This document shows positions 25,474 through 35,301 of a stretch of 64,000 nucleotides of DNA, piece by piece. Source of the DNA: an uncultured Bacilli bacterium. GTDB lineage: Bacteria; Bacillota_I; Bacilli_A; RF39; UBA660. Under the pieces are notes generated by a model. The model made no database searches. It was not told the origin of the DNA and saw nothing but the letters and a program-made list of their open reading frames with translations. The position numbers and the translations under genes were made by a program. The DNA lies in assembly GCA_934095825.1 (NCBI GenBank), contig CAKOKQ010000002.1:92127-156126 (forward strand), in the 5' to 3' direction. The stretch's first letter is position 1. Each line of letters starts with the position of its first letter.

Positions 25474-25510
25474 ACTTTTTGATTGATAAGAAAAAGAAAA
25501 GAGTGGTGTA

Positions 25511-26032
25511 ATGAATATATTTTATCCCGATATATATGCGAAAAATATTTTTGAAATAGATTATGAAAAATTAAAAAATAAAGGTATAAAGTGTTTAGTT
25601 TTTGACCTTGATAATACCTTGGTACCAGTAAAATCCAGTGTTGCCGATGAAAGAGTAAAAGAATTATTTGCTACTTTAAAAAAGCAAAAATTTATAATTA
25701 TTTTGATGAGCAATTCTTTAAAGAAAAGGGTAGAAGTATTTAAAAAAGATTTAAAAGTACCATGTTTTTCTTTTTCAATGAAACCATTAAAGAAAAATTA
25801 TAAAAAACTTATTAAGGAATATAACTTTGATATGAGTGAGGTAGCTTGTATTGGCGATCAAATAATGACTGATGTTTGGGGCGCTAATAAAATGGGATTT
25901 ACTTCTATTTTCTTAGATAAATTAAATAAAGAAGATTTTAAATGGACGAAATTAAATCGGGTAGTAGAAGAAATTATCTTAAGACATTTTCAGCGTCAAA
26001 AAAGATTTATGAAAGGAGCTTATTATGACTAA
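25511..26032 (+). CDS. yqeG: YqeG-family HAD phosphatase
   Basis: The 173-aa product has the HAD motifs VFDLDNTLV (residues about 32-40), LMSNS and IGDQIMTDVWGAN. It matches the IIIA-type phosphatase YqeG, whose gene precedes yqeH in Bacilli. The gene overlaps yqeH by 8 bases. Its substrate is not settled. Confidence 0.92.
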   Translation: MNIFYPDIYAKNIFEIDYEKLKNKGIKCLVFDLDNTLVPVKSSVADERVKELFATLKKQKFIIILMSNSLKKRVEVFKKDLKVPCFSFSMKPLKKNYKKLIKEYNFDMSEVACIGDQIMTDVWGANKMGFTSIFLDKLNKEDFKWTKLNRVVEEIILRHFQRQKRFMKGAYYD

Positions 26033-26990
26033 AAGATGTATTGGCTGCGGAGCTGTTTTGCAAAATACCGATAAAAAGAAAAATGGCTATACTCCTAAAC
26101 TAGAAAATAAATACTGTATGCGTTGTTTTCGCCTTACTAATTATAATGACTTAACGGAAACAGAAACGGAAAAAGATAACGATAAAATAATAACTGTTAT
26201 AAATAACTCATCGACTTTTAGTTTCTTTTTAATTGATGCTACTAACATAACTAAGGAAGCCGTAAGTATATATCAAAATATTAAGACTAGAAAATGCTTA
26301 CTTCTTACTAAGATAGACCTTTTACCCGCTAATATTACCGTTAATAATTACATTAATAAATTTAAAAATATCTATAATATTAAAGAAGAAGTTTATTTCT
26401 TAAGCTCTACTAAAAAAGTAAATGTCAGTAAGATACTTAAAATAATGGATAGTTTGAATTTAAAAAAAGCTTACATTTTAGGTTGCACTAATGCTGGTAA
26501 ATCAACTTTAATTAATACCATGTTAAACAATAAAACTATTACAACAAGTAGAATTCCTAATACGACTCTTGATTTTATTAATCTTTATATCGAAGATAAA
26601 ATATTAACCGATACCCCAGGGTTCGTAACGACTACCACCCCATTTATTACGGATAAAAAGTATTATAAAAAAATCGATTATAAAGAAAGAATTAAACCAA
26701 TAACTTATCAAACTAAAGAAACAACAAGTCTTGTTTTAGAAGAAAATTATCGCATTTCTAACTTTGACTTAAATAGTGTTACTACTTATTTTAATAATAA
26801 TATTTTAGTTAAAAGAGATTTTAAATCTAATGAAGACTATTTTGAGACAAAAATAATGGCTAATACTGATATCGTTATTAAAGACTTAGGTTTTATTAAT
26901 GTAAAGAAACCATGTACCCTAAAAATTAGTAAAAATCTTGAAGGTTTAGTTGAATTTAGACCATCTTTAATTGGAGGAGACAATGATTAA
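26025..26990 (+). CDS. yqeH: Ribosome biogenesis GTPase YqeH
   Basis: The 321-aa product has an N-terminal zinc finger (CIGCGAVLQ and CMRCFRL) and a circularly permuted GTPase: the G4-like LLTKIDLL comes before the P-loop GCTNAGKSTLINTML, then the G3-like TDTPGF. YqeH acts in 30S subunit assembly. It is a little shorter than the Bacillus protein. Position between yqeG and mutL, with overlaps on both sides. Confidence 0.92.
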   Translation: MTKRCIGCGAVLQNTDKKKNGYTPKLENKYCMRCFRLTNYNDLTETETEKDNDKIITVINNSSTFSFFLIDATNITKEAVSIYQNIKTRKCLLLTKIDLLPANITVNNYINKFKNIYNIKEEVYFLSSTKKVNVSKILKIMDSLNLKKAYILGCTNAGKSTLINTMLNNKTITTSRIPNTTLDFINLYIEDKILTDTPGFVTTTTPFITDKKYYKKIDYKERIKPITYQTKETTSLVLEENYRISNFDLNSVTTYFNNNILVKRDFKSNEDYFETKIMANTDIVIKDLGFINVKKPCTLKISKNLEGLVEFRPSLIGGDND

Positions 26991-28827
26991 GATTCATGTA
27001 ATGAGTGATAACTTAGCCAATAAAATAGCGGCGGGAGAAGTTGTTGAACGCTCCTCGTCAGTCGTTAAAGAATTAGTCGAAAATGCTATCGATGCTGGTA
27101 GTTCTATTATTACAATTGATCTTATAAATGGTGGGTTAAATGGTATTACCATTACGGATAATGGTTGTGGTATGGAACATGATGATGCTCTTCTTTCCTT
27201 TCAAAGACACGCTACTTCCAAATTATTAAGAGAAGATGACTTGTTTTTTATTTCCACCCTTGGTTTTCGTGGTGAGGCCTTACCGTCTATTGCTTCTGTT
27301 TCTGAGGTTGACTTAGTAACTTGCGCTAAAACTATTGGTACTCATTTGCACATTAAAGGCGGAAAATTAGAAATAGATGAACCTGCTGATAAAAGAGTAG
27401 GGACTAGAATTAGCATTAAAAATCTTTTTTTTAATACTCCCGCGCGTCTTAAATATTTAAAAAGTGAGCCAACCGAGCTGGCTAGTTGTGTTTCTTACAT
27501 TGAAAAAATTGCTCTTTCTTATCCTAAAATTAAATTTACACTTAATAATAATGAACGGGCAGTTGTTAAAACAAGCGGTTCGGGTAATTTGAAAAAAACT
27601 ATTCATGAAATATATGGCTTGCAAGTATCATCAAAATTAATTGAAATTAAAAATAGCAATGATGACTATGATATTAGAGGTTTTATTTGTAAACCGGAAA
27701 TCCTAAAATCTAATCGTTATCATATGACTACTATTGTTAACGGTCGAGTTATTCGCAACAACGATTTAAATCGAGCTATTAATGATGCTTATTATACTTA
27801 TAAACCAGATAGTAAATATCCAATTGTTGTTATAAATATTGAAACTGACCCCACTTTGATAGATGTTAATATTCACCCCACTAAACAAGATATTAAATTT
27901 AGTAAGCAAGATCAACTTTATAATTTAATAACTAAAACTATTAAAGACGCCTTGTACCAAAACTTATTGTTACCTAGTGCGATGGAAAGACTAAAAGCCA
28001 CTAATGATATTATTTCTAAAGAGGAAATCAATTCAATTATTGAAGATAAAATAACTCTTGAAAATAAAAGTACTATGGATAATACTTCTAATAACGATTC
28101 CTTACTGCAAGCTAATACCTTGCCAGCTCAGGGAGAATTTAATTTTAGCGTTTTTGAAGATACAGTCGATTATAACGCGAAAGAAAAAATAAAAGAAAAT
28201 TCAGAAATTGATAGTCAACAACAACCTGAAAATAAAATAAAGTCCTTAAATTTACACCCAATTGGAGCCATCAATTTAACTTTCATTGTGGCTCAAGGTG
28301 ATGATGGATTGTATTTAATTGACCAGCATGCTGCCCATGAACGCATTAATTATGAAAAAGTTTTAAAATATTTTCAAGAAGAAAAGATTATTACCACTCC
28401 TCTTTTAGTGCCTCTACCTATTGAACTTACGCCAACTGAATTTATTTTAGTTCAAAAAAATCTAGAATTGTTAAAAAGTATGGGTTTTGTTTTAGAAGAG
28501 TTTGGTTTAAATACTTTTGTTTTTAAAGAGCATCCAATTTGGTTTAAGGAAGGATTTGAAGAAGAAGGATTGCGACGAGTAATTGATATGATTATTAAAA
28601 GTGGGGCTAACTTTGATGTTATAAAATTTCGCGACCGAGCAGCAGCTATGCTTGCCTGTAAAATGTCAATTAAAGCCAATATGAGTATTTCTCTAGAAGT
28701 AATGCAACACTTACTAGACGACTTAGCACTTTGTGATAATCCCTACAACTGTGCTCATGGTAGACCTACAATTATTAATTTTAGTAGTTATGATTTAAAT
28801 AGAATGTTTAAACGCATCATGAATTAG
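26983..28827 (+). CDS. mutL: DNA mismatch repair protein MutL
   Basis: The 614-aa product has the GHKL ATPase motifs (NKIAAGEVVERSSSVVKELV, NGCGM, GFRGEALPSI) and, in the C-terminal half, the endonuclease motif DQHAAHERINYE at about residues 447-458 and CAHGRPT. So it is the endonuclease type of MutL that nicks DNA after MutS finds a mismatch. The ATG at 26983 follows GGAGGAG and overlaps yqeH by 8 bases. mutS is elsewhere, at 56703. Confidence 0.95.
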   Translation: MIKIHVMSDNLANKIAAGEVVERSSSVVKELVENAIDAGSSIITIDLINGGLNGITITDNGCGMEHDDALLSFQRHATSKLLREDDLFFISTLGFRGEALPSIASVSEVDLVTCAKTIGTHLHIKGGKLEIDEPADKRVGTRISIKNLFFNTPARLKYLKSEPTELASCVSYIEKIALSYPKIKFTLNNNERAVVKTSGSGNLKKTIHEIYGLQVSSKLIEIKNSNDDYDIRGFICKPEILKSNRYHMTTIVNGRVIRNNDLNRAINDAYYTYKPDSKYPIVVINIETDPTLIDVNIHPTKQDIKFSKQDQLYNLITKTIKDALYQNLLLPSAMERLKATNDIISKEEINSIIEDKITLENKSTMDNTSNNDSLLQANTLPAQGEFNFSVFEDTVDYNAKEKIKENSEIDSQQQPENKIKSLNLHPIGAINLTFIVAQGDDGLYLIDQHAAHERINYEKVLKYFQEEKIITTPLLVPLPIELTPTEFILVQKNLELLKSMGFVLEEFGLNTFVFKEHPIWFKEGFEEEGLRRVIDMIIKSGANFDVIKFRDRAAAMLACKMSIKANMSISLEVMQHLLDDLALCDNPYNCAHGRPTIINFSSYDLNRMFKRIMN

Positions 28828-28887
28828 TGAAACTGAAAATAATAAATATGGAAAAGAAAGGAACACTTTGGTGTTAGGGTAATAAAA

Positions 28888-29763
28888 ATGATTATTTGTA
28901 TAACAGGACCAACAGCGGTTGGCAAGACGGCTTTATCTATAGCGCTAGCTCATAAATATAATGCTATTATAATTAATTGTGATGCCATGCAAGTTTATAA
29001 AGGACTAGATATTGGTACCGCTAAAATTACTGAAACTGAGAAAGAAAATGTCCCCCATTATCTATTAGATTTTGTTCCTGTCGAAACTAATTATACGGTT
29101 TTTGATTATCAGAAAGACGCTAGAAAAATAATCGCTGAAAATAAAAATCACAATATAATCTTTGTTGGGGGAACGGGACTTTATCTTAAAAGTGTCCTAT
29201 ATGATTATCGCTTTAATCCAGAAGACAATAACCCTAAGTTTGACTTTATAAATTATACTAATGCAGAGTTATTAAATCTTTGCTTACAAAAGGATAAAAA
29301 TTGTAATATTCATATTAATAATCGTAAGCGATTAGAGCGTTTTCTAACTAAAGAAGATACTACTGAGGTCCCTTGTAAACCTCTTTATGAATTTTATACA
29401 ATTGGTCTTACAACTACTAGAGATATTTTATATGATAAAATTAACAAAAGAGTAGATAAAATGATTAATGATGGTCTACTTCAGGAGGCTAAATCTTTTT
29501 ATGATAAAAAAATATTTAGTAAAGCTTTACTGACGGGAATAGGTTATAAAGAACTATATAAATATTTTGAAGGTGAAAATTCACTTGAAGAAGCTATCGA
29601 TTTAATTAAGAAAAATAGTCGTCATTATGCTAAAAGACAATATACATGGTTTAATCATCAAATGAATGTGAAATGGTTTAATACTAACTATGAAGATTTT
29701 TCTAAAACTATTGCAGAAGTAGAAGCTTATATTGATTTAGAAGAAAAGAAAAAAGTTAGATAA
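28888..29763 (+). CDS. miaA: tRNA dimethylallyltransferase
   Basis: The 291-aa product has the MiaA P-loop (GPTAVGKTALSI), the DAMQVYKGLDIGTAK segment that binds the tRNA base, and VGGTGLYLKSVLYDY. It adds a dimethylallyl group to A37 of tRNAs that read codons starting with U. It follows mutL as in many Firmicutes. The ATG follows a stretch without a strong Shine-Dalgarno (GGGTAATAAAA). Normal length. Confidence 0.95.
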   Translation: MIICITGPTAVGKTALSIALAHKYNAIIINCDAMQVYKGLDIGTAKITETEKENVPHYLLDFVPVETNYTVFDYQKDARKIIAENKNHNIIFVGGTGLYLKSVLYDYRFNPEDNNPKFDFINYTNAELLNLCLQKDKNCNIHINNRKRLERFLTKEDTTEVPCKPLYEFYTIGLTTTRDILYDKINKRVDKMINDGLLQEAKSFYDKKIFSKALLTGIGYKELYKYFEGENSLEEAIDLIKKNSRHYAKRQYTWFNHQMNVKWFNTNYEDFSKTIAEVEAYIDLEEKKKVR

Positions 29764-29967
29764 AAAGTTATACTAAAATAAAAAAGATGACAAAATAATT
29801 ATTTATTACTTAAAAATAGTAGTAATTTAGTAAAAAATGGAGTAAGAAGATAAAAAAATTAAAAAAAGATAGATTATTATTAAATTTTAAGAAGAAAAGC
29901 TTTAAAAGAAGTAAAAAAGAATAGTAAACTTAATAAAAAAAGTGTAAAATAAATGAAGGTGATAAAG

Positions 29968-30492
29968 ATGAGATTATTTGTAATTGGGGGTAAAAGTGGT
30001 AGCGGTAAGTCAACTTTAGCTAAAATGATTAAAGAACATTATAATAAATTAGGTGAAAAGACAATAATTACCGAGTTTTCTAAATATTTAAAACTGTATG
30101 CCTATGAAATGATTTCTTGGCCTTGGGATTTAGAACATAAACCCCGCTTGTTTTTACAAAATATGGGGGAAAAAGTTCGCCGTGAGTTTGGTTATGATTT
30201 CTTTATTAAAAGAGTATTTGATGACATTGAAGTATTTAAAGATTATTTTGATAATGTTGTCATTGATGATGCTAGATTAGTTGAAGAAATAAAAGAAAGC
30301 AAATTTAGGTATCCTGATTGCGTAACAATTTATATTGAATCTAATGAAGATAATGGTTTAACTGAAGAAGAAAAGAACCATGTAACTGAAAAAAATCTTG
30401 ATGATTACTATGATTTTGATTATAATATTAGATATATTTCTTTAGATAAATTAAATAAAGAACTAGAAAGTATATTGGAGGAAGTAAAATGA
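29968..30492 (+). CDS. P-loop nucleotide kinase-like protein
   Basis: The 174-aa product has a Walker A GGKSGSGKS near the N-terminus and the pattern WPWDLEHKPRLFLQNMGE then VVIDDARLVEEI, typical of small kinases of the deoxynucleoside monophosphate or dephospho-CoA kinase type. The substrate cannot be named. I use ATG 29968 because AAGGTG lies just before it; a longer frame from 29953 lacks a site. Its last codons overlap alaS (ATGA). About 190 AT-rich bases upstream show nothing clear. Confidence 0.65.
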   Translation: MRLFVIGGKSGSGKSTLAKMIKEHYNKLGEKTIITEFSKYLKLYAYEMISWPWDLEHKPRLFLQNMGEKVRREFGYDFFIKRVFDDIEVFKDYFDNVVIDDARLVEEIKESKFRYPDCVTIYIESNEDNGLTEEEKNHVTEKNLDDYYDFDYNIRYISLDKLNKELESILEEVK

Positions 30493-32231
30493 ATTTAAGA
30501 GAAGCATATATTAATTTTTTTGTAAGTAAAGGGCATAAACAAATTCCTAGTGCTCCCGTAGTACCAGAAAATGACCCATCTGTGTTATTTAATACAGCGG
30601 GTATGCAACCTCTAGTACCATATTTGATGGGGGAGGCTCATCCTTATGGCAAGAGATTATGCGACTATCAAAAATGTGTTCGTACTAATGACTTAGAAGA
30701 AGTAGGCGATACTACTCATCATACCTTCTTTGAAATGTTGGGTAACTGGTCTTTAGGTGATTACTTTAAAGACGAAGCTATTTCTTGGAGTTTTGAATTT
30801 TTAACTAAAGTTTTAAATATTCCAGTAAATAAACTTGCTGTTACTGTATTTGCTGGTAATGAGGACATTGCCTTTGATGAAGTAAGCTATAATAAATGGT
30901 TAAGTTTAGGTATACCAGAATCACGCATTGTTAAAACTACAGAAGATAACTTCTGGATTGCTGGGGAGGCAGGACCTTGCGGCCCTGATACTGAAATTTT
31001 TTACTTCCGCAGTGATGATGAAGTACCTGATACTTATGATTTAGAAGATAATCGTTGGGTAGAAATTTGGAACAATGTTTTCATGCAATATTATAAAGAT
31101 AAGAATGGCATTTCTGAATTAACGCAAAAAAATGTTGATACGGGGATGGGTATTGAAAGAACAACTGCCATTTTAGAAGGTGTTAATGATAATTATCTTT
31201 CTAGTATTTGGACTGATATTATCAAAAAAATCGAAGAAATTTCCGGTTTAACTTATACAGGTAATGAAAAATCAATGCGTATTATTGCCGATCACTTGCG
31301 TACAGCAGTCTTTATTTCGGCTGACCCTGCTGGTATTAAACCAAGTAATACGGATCAAGGATATATCCTAAGAAGATTAATTCGCCGCGCTATTCGTCAT
31401 GCTAGAAATTTAAATATCGATATTAATAGCGACTGGGATACGGAAATTGTTAAAATTATTTTAAAGAAATATCAACCATATTACCAAGAATTAATTGATA
31501 ATGAAAGAGCTGTCTTTGATAATTTAAACAGTGAAAAGAAAAAATTTAGTCGTACTTTAGAAAAAGGCTTAAAAGAATTTGCTAAGTTAACAGAAGGTAA
31601 AACAGTTATTGATGGTAATACTGCATTCCATTTATTTGATACTTTTGGTTTCCCATTAGAGCTTACTTGTGAAATGGCTAAAGAAAAAAATATGACCGTT
31701 GATATTGAAGACTATAAGACTCGTTTCAAAGCTCATCAAGAACTATCTAGAACTGCCTCTGCCGGTAAATTTAAAGGTGGTCTTGCTGGAAATAGTGAAA
31801 TTGAAACCAAATATCATACGGCAACCCATTTGCTTAATGCGGCTCTAAAAGTAGTAATTGGCCCAACTGTTCATCAAAAAGGGTCTAACATTACTGATGA
31901 AAGAATGCGTTTTGACTTCAGTTGCGATCATAAACTTACTGAGGAAGAAAAGAAAAAAACCGAGGATTTAGTTAATAAATGGATTCAAGAAGATTTACCT
32001 GTTGTTTGCAAAGAAATGAAAAAGGAAGACGCTGTTAAGAGTGGAGCCGAATGTATGTTCATTGAAAAATATCCTGATATTGTAACAGTTTACGAAATTG
32101 GTGATGTTTCTCGCGAATTATGTGGCGGTCCTCATGTTAAACATACCAGTGAAATTGGTAAATTTAAAATTAAAAAAGAAGAAGCTTCTAGTGCTGGCGT
32201 TAGAAGAATTAAAGCTGTCATTGAAGATTAA
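30489..32231 (+). CDS. alaS: Alanine--tRNA ligase, short form without C-Ala domain
   Basis: The 580-aa product has the class II catalytic core (FFVSKGHKQIPSAPVVP, HHTFFEMLGNWSLGDYFK, RLIRRAIRHARNL) and the editing domain with HTATH and CGGPHV, which binds zinc and hydrolyses mischarged Ser- or Gly-tRNA. It ends at SAGVRRIKAVIED, where the usual enzyme of about 870 residues continues into the coiled coil and C-Ala domain. The stop is followed by a T-box promoter, so it is not a frameshift artefact that I can see. Translation is coupled to the kinase-like gene. Confidence 0.92.
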   Translation: MNLREAYINFFVSKGHKQIPSAPVVPENDPSVLFNTAGMQPLVPYLMGEAHPYGKRLCDYQKCVRTNDLEEVGDTTHHTFFEMLGNWSLGDYFKDEAISWSFEFLTKVLNIPVNKLAVTVFAGNEDIAFDEVSYNKWLSLGIPESRIVKTTEDNFWIAGEAGPCGPDTEIFYFRSDDEVPDTYDLEDNRWVEIWNNVFMQYYKDKNGISELTQKNVDTGMGIERTTAILEGVNDNYLSSIWTDIIKKIEEISGLTYTGNEKSMRIIADHLRTAVFISADPAGIKPSNTDQGYILRRLIRRAIRHARNLNIDINSDWDTEIVKIILKKYQPYYQELIDNERAVFDNLNSEKKKFSRTLEKGLKEFAKLTEGKTVIDGNTAFHLFDTFGFPLELTCEMAKEKNMTVDIEDYKTRFKAHQELSRTASAGKFKGGLAGNSEIETKYHTATHLLNAALKVVIGPTVHQKGSNITDERMRFDFSCDHKLTEEEKKKTEDLVNKWIQEDLPVVCKEMKKEDAVKSGAECMFIEKYPDIVTVYEIGDVSRELCGGPHVKHTSEIGKFKIKKEEASSAGVRRIKAVIED

Positions 32232-32260
32232 TTGACAAGCAAGAAAATAAGCATTAAAAT
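32232..32260 (+). promoter_or_regulatory. Sigma-A promoter of the aspS-asnS T-box transcript
   Basis: TTGACA (32232-32237) and TAAAAT (32255-32260) are 17 bases apart, directly at the end of alaS and just before the T-box leader. Confidence 0.7.
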
Positions 32261-32266
32261 AACAAT

Positions 32267-32475
32267 ATAAATATTTTGGAAAGAGTAGTAAATAATGATT
32301 TAAATAGAGAGTTTGCGGCTGGTGGAAGCAAATTAAATCCCTTTACGAAAAACAGCCAAGAAAAAAATATTTCGTTAAATCGCGTTAAGATTAATTAAGG
32401 TAGAAAATTTCTATGAAGTAGGATGGCACCGCGTTAAAAACGCTCCTACAAAAGATAGAAATTTTTTCTTTTTAG
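32267..32475 (+). ncRNA. T-box riboswitch leader, probably tRNA-Asn responsive
   Basis: The leader has the T-box hallmark AGGATGGCACCGCG at 32420-32433 (consensus AGGGTGGNACCGCG), the distal stem I motif AGAGAGTTTGCGG around 32306 and the GAAAGAGTAGT element near 32280. The terminator pairs AATTTCTAT (from 32406) with ATAGAAATT (to about 32463), with GTAGGA/CTCCTAC inside, followed by a T-rich tract. The only codon in the expected place that fits the downstream genes is AAC (Asn) at 32351-32353, followed by A. Uncharged tRNA would favour readthrough into aspS and asnS. The specifier is read by eye. Confidence 0.85.
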
Positions 32476-32494
32476 AAATAGAAAGTAGGAAAAC

Positions 32495-33808
32495 ATGAAA
32501 AAATTATATGTAAATGAATTGAATGAACATTTAAATGAAAAAATAACCTTTGAAGGTTTTGTTGATACCATAAGAGATAAAAAGTGGGTAATGTTTGTCA
32601 TTTTAAGAGATTCTAAAGGCAAATTACAAATGACAATTGAAAAGAGCGAAGAAAAGAATGCCCAACTTTTAGAATTAATGAGTAATATTACCGTTGATTC
32701 TGTTATCAAGGTTGATGGTCTTTTACAAGAAAATTCAGCTGTTAAACTAGGGGGTATGGAATTAATCCCTGATACAATCGAAGTTTTAAGTAAAGCTGAG
32801 GCTTTGCCATTTGATTATAATAATTTAGACGGGGTTTCAATTGATACGAGACTTGATTTCCGTTTCTTGGATTTAAGAAATGAGAAAAATATGTTAGTTC
32901 GTCAAATTGAATCTTGTATGGTAGGCGCTATGCGTGATTATCTATATCAGGAAGACTTTACGGAGATTCATACTCCTAAATTAATTGGAGCTGCTTCCGA
33001 ATCTGGTAGTGAAGTTTTTGAAGTTAAATACTTTGATCGTAAAGCTTACCTTGCTCAATCCCCACAATTCTATAAACAAATGGCTATGGCGGCTGGGATG
33101 AGTAAAATATTTGAAGTAGCACCAGCTTTCCGTGCAGAAAATTCTAACACTAATCGTCATGCGACGGAATTTACTTCTTTTGACCTAGAATTTAGTTATA
33201 TTGATTCATACGAAGATGTTATGGACATGGAAGAAAATTTACTTATTGCTGGTTTAACTAAAGTTGAAGAAAAATATGGCGACAAGATTAAAGAAATATT
33301 TGGTAAAGAAGTAATAGTTCCCACTAAACCATTCCCAAGAATAAAGTTACAAGATTTATATAATGAATTACAAGCAAAGTATAGTTTTGTTATTCCTACT
33401 GAGGATGTTGGCGATTTAAATGCTGAGGCTGAAAAATTAGCTTATAAATATGCAATGGAAAAATACAATAGTGAATTCTTATTTATAACGGATTATTCTA
33501 AGACTAAGAGAGCTTTCTATCATATGCGTAAAAATGATATTCCTCAAGGTTATGATTTAATCTGGCGTGGTTCCGAAATTACAACGGGAGCACAAAGAGA
33601 ACATCGTTATGATATTTTAAAAGCGCAAGCTTTAGAAAAAGGTTTAGGCGAAGATGTTAAATTCTATTTAGAATTCTTTAAATACGGTTGTCCTCCTCAT
33701 GGTGGTTTTGCCGTTGGCGTTGATCGTTTAACTATGCTTTTACTTGGACTTCCTTCAGTTAAAGAAACCGAGTTCTTATTTAGAGGTCCAAACCGCTTAG
33801 AACCATAA
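32495..33808 (+). CDS. aspS: Aspartyl-tRNA synthetase, archaeal-type
   Basis: The 437-aa class II synthetase has an N-terminal OB fold (TFEGFVDTIRDKK) and the catalytic motifs FTEIHTPKLIGAASESGSEVFEV, FRAENSNTNRHATEFT and GFAVGVDRLTMLLLG. It lacks the large bacterial GAD insertion, so it is the archaeal or genome-B type, known from many Clostridia and often able to charge tRNA-Asn as well. It follows a T-box leader and is co-transcribed with asnS 31 bases downstream. Confidence 0.85.
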   Translation: MKKLYVNELNEHLNEKITFEGFVDTIRDKKWVMFVILRDSKGKLQMTIEKSEEKNAQLLELMSNITVDSVIKVDGLLQENSAVKLGGMELIPDTIEVLSKAEALPFDYNNLDGVSIDTRLDFRFLDLRNEKNMLVRQIESCMVGAMRDYLYQEDFTEIHTPKLIGAASESGSEVFEVKYFDRKAYLAQSPQFYKQMAMAAGMSKIFEVAPAFRAENSNTNRHATEFTSFDLEFSYIDSYEDVMDMEENLLIAGLTKVEEKYGDKIKEIFGKEVIVPTKPFPRIKLQDLYNELQAKYSFVIPTEDVGDLNAEAEKLAYKYAMEKYNSEFLFITDYSKTKRAFYHMRKNDIPQGYDLIWRGSEITTGAQREHRYDILKAQALEKGLGEDVKFYLEFFKYGCPPHGGFAVGVDRLTMLLLGLPSVKETEFLFRGPNRLEP

Positions 33809-33839
33809 AAAATTAATATTTATGAAAGGAAAGATAAAA

Positions 33840-35207
33840 ATGGATATAAAAGATATAACAAAAGATTTAATTGGAAAAGAAATTACCATATGTGGCTGGG
33901 TTAAAAATCACCGTAAACAGGCTACTTTTGGCTTCATTAATTTATTTGATGGAACTTGTACGAATAGCTTACAAGTAGTATATGATAATACTTTAAAAGG
34001 CTTTGAGGAAATTGGTCATATACATATTGGCTCTTCTGTTAAAGTTATTGGAACTGTTAAGGAAAGCGAAGGGAAGGGACAAGATATTGATTTAGTTGCT
34101 AGTGATGTTATTTTACTTGGCGACTGCCCAGAAGATTACCCAATTCAACCTAAAAGACATACTTTAGAATATTTAAGAAGTGTAGCTTACCTTCGTCCTC
34201 GTACTAATACCTTCCAATCAGTATTTAGAATTAGAAGTGCAGCTGCTCAGAGCATTCATGAATATTTTCACAAAAATAATTATTTATATGTTCACACACC
34301 TTTAATCACAACAGCCGATTGTGAAGGCTCTGATCAAATGTTTAAACTTACAACTTTTGATTTAAATAAGGTGCCAATGAAAGATGGCAAAGCTGATATG
34401 TCTAAAGACTTGTTTGGCCGTACTGCTTTTATTACTGGTAGTGGTCAACTTCATGGAGAAACTTTTGCTCATGCCTTCAAGAAAATTTACACTTTTGGGC
34501 CAACCTTTAGAACTGAAAACTCTAATACCAAGACTCATGCTAACGAATTCTGGATGATTGAACCCGAAATTTGTTTCTGCGATTTAGATGGTCTTATGGA
34601 TATTGAAGAAGATTTCTTAAAATATATCGTTAATTACATTTTAACTAATTGTGCTGAAGATGTAGAATTTCTTGATAAATTTGTTTCTAAAGGACTTAAA
34701 GAAAAATTAGAAAAATTAACAACTAGTAAATTTACAAGAATTGATCATAAAGATGTTATTGATATCTTGAAGAAAGCTCCAATTAAGTGGGAATTTACTC
34801 CTGAATATGGTGAAGATATTGCTAAAGAACATGAAAGATATATTACTGAATACTTTGGGGGTCCTGTATTTATTAAAAACTGGCCTAAAGACATTAAAGC
34901 TTACTACATGAAGGTTAATGATGATAATGCCACGGTTGCCGCTGTTGATTTAGAAGTACCCGGTTGTGGTGAATTGATGGGCGGTTCGCAAAGAGAAGAA
35001 AATTATGAAAAATTAATTAGTCGTATGGCGGAATTTAATGTCAATAGAGCAGATATTGAATGGTACTTAAACCTTAGAAAATACGGAACAACAATCCATT
35101 CTGGGTTTGGTATGGGTTTTGAAAGATTAATTATGTATCTAACTGGTATGGAAAATATTCGTGATGTTATTCCTTATCCTCGTACTCCGGGTTCATGTGA
35201 ATACTAA
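33840..35207 (+). CDS. asnS: Asparaginyl-tRNA synthetase
   Basis: The 455-aa product has an N-terminal OB fold (TICGWVKNHRKQATFGFI) and class II motifs including FRTENSNTKTHANEFWMIEPEI and HSGFGMGFERLIMYLTG. It forms Asn-tRNA directly. The ATG at 33840 follows AAAGGAAAG; the frame from 33822 puts that site inside the gene. A bidirectional terminator follows. With the T-box upstream, it fits control by tRNA-Asn charging. Confidence 0.92.
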   Translation: MDIKDITKDLIGKEITICGWVKNHRKQATFGFINLFDGTCTNSLQVVYDNTLKGFEEIGHIHIGSSVKVIGTVKESEGKGQDIDLVASDVILLGDCPEDYPIQPKRHTLEYLRSVAYLRPRTNTFQSVFRIRSAAAQSIHEYFHKNNYLYVHTPLITTADCEGSDQMFKLTTFDLNKVPMKDGKADMSKDLFGRTAFITGSGQLHGETFAHAFKKIYTFGPTFRTENSNTKTHANEFWMIEPEICFCDLDGLMDIEEDFLKYIVNYILTNCAEDVEFLDKFVSKGLKEKLEKLTTSKFTRIDHKDVIDILKKAPIKWEFTPEYGEDIAKEHERYITEYFGGPVFIKNWPKDIKAYYMKVNDDNATVAAVDLEVPGCGELMGGSQREENYEKLISRMAEFNVNRADIEWYLNLRKYGTTIHSGFGMGFERLIMYLTGMENIRDVIPYPRTPGSCEY

Positions 35208-35245
35208 GACTAATATTAATTTGAAAATTTAATAAAAAAGTAAAT

Positions 35246-35300
35246 AAAAAGATTAGTTTTTTTTAACTACAAGTTGTAGCTAGAAATCTAATCTTTTTTA
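35246..35300. terminator. Bidirectional terminator between asnS and the VirD4-like gene
   Basis: AAAAAGATTAG (35246-35256) pairs with CTAATCTTTTT (35288-35298); an inner hairpin (CTACAA/TTGTAG) lies between. A and T runs flank the stem, so it can end both convergent transcripts. Confidence 0.75.
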
Positions 35301-35301
35301 T

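Noticed and set aside
29764..29967. Possible gene or RNA in the AT-rich gap before the kinase-like gene
   Set aside because: No frame of useful length, no hairpin and no promoter of quality; only A-rich sequence.
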